A stretch of DNA of 64,000 nt from Amphirosellinia nigrospora. Taxonomy: Eukaryota; Ascomycota; Sordariomycetes; Xylariales; Xylariaceae. Position numbers and translations under genes: made by a program. The stretch spans positions 3,132,316 to 3,196,315 of the forward strand of contig SCHM01000004.1 in assembly GCA_004123355.1 (NCBI GenBank). Reading direction: 5' to 3'. Shown piece by piece: positions 60,524 through 64,000 of the stretch (the first letter of the stretch is position 1; every line of letters begins with the position of its first letter). The notes below the pieces were generated by a model that made no database searches, was not told the DNA's origin, and saw only the letters and a list, made by a program, of their open reading frames with translations.

Positions 60524-61618
60524 ATGCTGAAACCACTCGTCTCAATCGCCCTAGTCGCCGGCGTCTCAGCGCACCAAAACTTCCACCAGTTCTGGGTCAA
60601 CGGTGTGACCCCTGGTTATCAAATTGGCATCAGAATGCCACCTAGCAATAACCCGGTGGTGTGTGCCCTTCATATACTCAACTACTCCCTACTCCCCTAC
60701 TCATAGTATGCTGACCAAAAACTTTACCAATCCAGACGGACGTGACAAGCAATGATATAGTGTGCAACGTAGGCGGAACAAACGGCACGGGCGTCGAGAC
60801 GGTAGCCGCGAAAGCAGGCGACACGATAAAAGTGCAATGGGACAGCTCTACGCACCCGGGCCCCATCACACACATGCTATACGGGCCCGTCAGTAGCGCA
60901 GCTGCAACTTCGGGGTCGGTGCCGGATGGGCCAAGATGTGTGTAACTCTCGGATTCATTTTCTTGATGGCTTAGCAACTTGCAGAGCACAACACTTCCCT
61001 TTGGGGGCCTGATCGTGCCTCTAAGGTTCCAAAATACTCCCAATTCACACCCTAAATGGCCATAACTGACTCCAGATGTCGTAGTGACGAGCAGGACTAT
61101 GTCGATGGCCAATGGGCCAACGAGATCATGGAGGCCGTCGAGATGACCCATGAATTCACGCTGCCTGCAAACCTGGAGACGGGAGAGTATCTCGTAAGTG
61201 ATAAGAGCTCCTAGAGAGAAACCAAGGATCAAGCCTGAGAGGAGATGAGGGGAGATTTTATGGCTAACCCAGTTATCGACAGCTTCGATCCGAAATGTTG
61301 GCACTCCACGGCGCCCAAGCTCTCGGTGGTGCACAGGTAAGACAACCACACACCCCTTAACCCCCCGCCTACGATCTCTTCGAGGTAGCTAAGTGATGAA
61401 TAATGTTTGCCATCATTATCTGACTGGGATCGAAGTTCTATATTGGGTGCGCCCAGCTCTCCATCACAGGAGGATCCGGAGGCGCCTGCAGCCCTACGAT
61501 CAGCCTCCCGGGCGCGTACAAGGAGGACGACGCCGACATCTATATCCCAAATTTCTACAACGGCTTCGACCCCACGACTTATAAAGCGCCCGGCGGTGAC
61601 GTGGCAACATGCTCTTGA
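60524..61618 (+). CDS. AA9 lytic polysaccharide monooxygenase (former GH61)
   Basis: A secreted copper enzyme that oxidatively cleaves cellulose or related glucans. Exons 60524-60658, 60736-60937, 61076-61193, 61283-61336 and 61436-61618 give about 230 residues. The signal peptide MLKPLVSIALVAGVSA precedes the copper-binding N-terminal His of HQNFHQFWVNG. The second brace His is in STHPGPITHMLYGPV. The axial Tyr region is QFYIGCAQLSITGG. Further family blocks are DIVCNVGG, MTHEFTLPANLETGEYLL and the end PGGDVATCS. No CBM1 is attached. One G is missing in the GGGG run near 60914 of exon 2; adding it gives SGVGAGWAKI. The neighbours are unrelated. Carbon-source regulation is expected for the family but not shown here. 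Confidence 0.9.
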
Positions 61619-62882
61619 GCGGCTACGACTTGAGAAGGAAGGAAGAAAGAGAGGCGATGAGTAACGGCACAAAGACAAGGCCATCGGGGCCATCGGTAGC
61701 CAGTCGCGATTTTGAGTACCTGACGAACTACATTCGCCGGCTTAATTTACCTGCTATCAACGTTCTCATGCCTTCCCCCTTTTAGTCAGGAGACTATACG
61801 TACCTCTAGTGTCAATCAATGATAGTATGCAAAGATAGGCTAAGGTTGAAATGCTCACCCGTTCAATATCTCGTAGCCTTTATAGGTCTGATGTCTCCTT
61901 TGGCAACTGTTAAAGTAACAAATCCATAGGGGGACACATCCAAGCCAATTGAGGAATTAGCATAAGTCACGAGTTAGATCATGTTTATCAGAGAATAATA
62001 TGTATTAAAGCAAGAGACATTATAAGTCATCAAGTCGTGGCGACCTTTCATCATTCTAACGGAGCATCGAATACTCCCCACCATTGAATGCCCGAGTAGA
62101 CTGAGATTAGGGGAAATGGTACCAAATGTGCTGACCTGTTGACTACTCAGGTGCCGAGATGAGGCTCACGGAAGGTAGGCTCAGCCATTCCGCTATTAGA
62201 TGCCCTTAGTACTACTGGTTTAACCGTAGTGTTCGAATGCCGAGGGAATTTTTATCATGCCATATGTGTATCTCTGATGACATTACCAAGAGCATGGGAA
62301 ACGCCGTCGACGGTAGTTGATATATCTGTGAACCGGTTAGCATTGAGATTTCGACACCGAGTCAATTGCTTTCAAGTGATCGGTTCAGTACGTCATGATG
62401 AAAAAGCTGGGCTGACAAGAGGCTGAGAGAATAGGATACTACGGGCACGAGATAGACTGTGAGGGCAAGAAACAACTCAAGTGTGTGTGATCACATCATC
62501 TAAGAAAAATTAAAGCGCTATGATAGCGCCCTCATAGTATCAACCTATCTTCCTACCAATAGCTGGCAACTTCTCCTGTCCCAACCGACCGGAACCTTTT
62601 TAATAAATGACCTTGTGAACATAGAAACAATGACCAAACCTTGACGCCACCAACCAACCATACCTCCTTCCAAGACGATACGCCGAAGAGCTATGGATCA
62701 CCGGTCGTGATCAAGACGAATGTGGGGCGCCGTGGGAATATGTCCTGCGAATCGGGTAGGGAACGAATATTGTACCGGAAAATTGGAAGGCAATCAAGGG
62801 GTTGGAGTAACCTAAATACGGTGTTTTTCGCTTTCTGGATTTAGTGGCGGAAATTAGCGCTGACCTGATGATGGAAACGGCT
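61619..62882. other. intergenic region between convergent genes
   Basis: 3' flanks of the LPMO and KH genes. Open frames here have no motif and most overlap antisense to one another. Confidence 0.55.
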
Positions 62883-64000
62883 TTAGCTGGCCGCTTTTTG
62901 GTTTCTAAGCTCACCGAGTCGAGAGTACAACATGTAAAGTGCCATCCTGTTACACTCTTCGGTTCCAGTGATAGTGACAAGTCGCTCATTGCTGTTATCT
63001 TGGGGTTCGTTGATTTTAATGACACTACCACTGATTTGCCGGATTTCGTTGATCTTCTGGCCGCCCTTGCCGATGATGGCGCCAACCATATCATTAGGAA
63101 TGAAAATCTGTTGAGTTAGCGGAGCACCTGCTATCGCCCCATGCATAGGCTGAGCCGGAGGGCCACCGTGATGTTGGGGACCGGCAACGTGACCAGCTTG
63201 GTGGGGAGGCATGTGCGGAGCAGCACCATATCCTCCAGCCTGAGGTTGGTAGTGCATGGCCACGTTAGGGTTGGGGTGGGGAGCGGGCGCATGCGGATTA
63301 TACGGCTGAGCATACGGCGCGGGAGGGTAGTGTTGGGATCGAGGGTCTGGGCGTCTTCCGTAGTTTTCGCGATGGCCGTAGTTACCACCTGCTGGCTGTG
63401 GACTGTATGGAATCACTTGCATACCACCGGGAATCGCACCAGCCGGCCCACCGCTTCGAGTGGCATAGGCGGAGGCCGCGGGACCTCCGAATCGCTCGTT
63501 GAGTTGCTCGAGGAGCGTGCTACCTACGTAGTAAGTAGCGATATGCACAGCGTCTGCCACACCCATAACTACGAGGGAGCGTTCACTAGACAATGGAAGA
63601 CAAGAATCCGACGCGTTAAGGCGAGCACCTGACGCATCCTGGATCTCACGAATACGTATTCCGCCTTTGCCGATGATTGATCCTATTAGTACATGAGGAA
63701 TCAAGAGACGTAGTGGATAGGTTTTTGACTGGGCACTCGAAGGCTCATCCAAAGGCTCGTTGTTCAACGTGCGGATGATCAAGCCGAACGCCTAGACAGT
63801 GCTTGTTAGCTTGATGAGAATGGAGTACCAGAACGTGCAGACCTACCTTGGCAACCGCATCAACAACGCCGCTAACAGTCAGAATTCGCTCTACAGCACC
63901 CTTCTGGTAGTCACTGACCGTGCACTTGGCACCTGATAATCTTCGGATATTGGAAACATTCTCACCACCCTTGCCAATAATAGTGGCAGCCTCTGGGCTC
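62883..64000 (-). CDS. triple KH-domain RNA-binding protein, 5' end beyond window
   Basis: An RNA-binding regulator, related in layout to yeast Pbp2 and fission-yeast Rnc1. Exons seen: 63847 to the right edge, and 62883-63791. KH1 is at the edge (IIGKGGENVSNIRRLSGAKC), KH2 follows the intron (HVLIGSIIGKGGIRIREIQD), and KH3 is C-terminal (NDMVGAIIGKGGQKINEIRQ). All three have the GKGG nucleic-acid-binding loop. KH2 and KH3 are separated by a 130-residue Pro/Gly/His/Tyr-rich disordered linker. The frame is intact and the end is LRNQKAAS. The start lies to the right of the window, so total length is unknown. mRNA stability control is expected from the family, not demonstrated. Confidence 0.9.

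Overview
The window is nuclear DNA of a filamentous ascomycete, most likely a Sordariomycete. Coding genes carry short introns (about 45-170 nt) with GT...AG ends and CTAAC/CTAAT branch motifs. The gene set (ERG1, NTE1, IMP2, eIF2alpha, a Zn2Cys6 regulator, an AA9 LPMO, fungus-only families) is typical of Pezizomycotina. The taxonomic placement is inferred from protein flavour, not from a marker gene.

Layout. 1-4.35 kb is gene-poor. 4.36-5.78 kb holds a broken conserved fungal gene. 7.07-9.66 kb is a six- or seven-exon Zn2Cys6 transcription factor. 9.66-12.64 kb is a gene desert. 12.64-15.90 kb is a small repeat island: a 966-bp TRIM-like LTR element with target-site duplications, an orphan gene, and a related solo LTR. 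17.06-18.63 kb is a RING-H2 E3 ligase, 20.42-21.68 kb ALG5 and 22.53-24.07 kb ERG1. 25.04-32.66 kb is a compact run of minus-strand genes: a PPR-like protein, a mitochondrial carrier, IMP2 and eIF2alpha. NTE1 (33.45-38.21 kb) diverges from eIF2alpha. Then come an enoyl-CoA hydratase/isomerase, a small membrane protein, a PLP-dependent decarboxylase and an AAA ATPase. 50.73-56.70 kb holds two divergently transcribed fungus-specific membrane proteins, one carrying a trypsin-like peptidase domain. A C2H2-type protein, an AA9 LPMO and a triple-KH RNA-binding protein (cut by the right edge) close the window.

Genes mostly act independently: lipid metabolism (ERG1, NTE1, ECH), ER glycosylation (ALG5), mitochondrial function (carrier, IMP2, probably the PPR-like protein), translation (eIF2alpha) and cellulose oxidation (LPMO). 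I see no biosynthetic cluster logic beyond simple neighbourhood.

Two things stand out. First, most conserved genes show one or several frame changes, nearly all explained by one missing base at a short G or C run. Essential genes are affected, so this looks more like residual sequencing error than mass gene death. The 4.4-kb gene instead has two in-frame stops that both look like CAA to TAA changes, a RIP-like pattern. Second, the trypsin-like/multi-membrane-span protein and its divergent membrane partner form the best candidate here for an undescribed fungal system.
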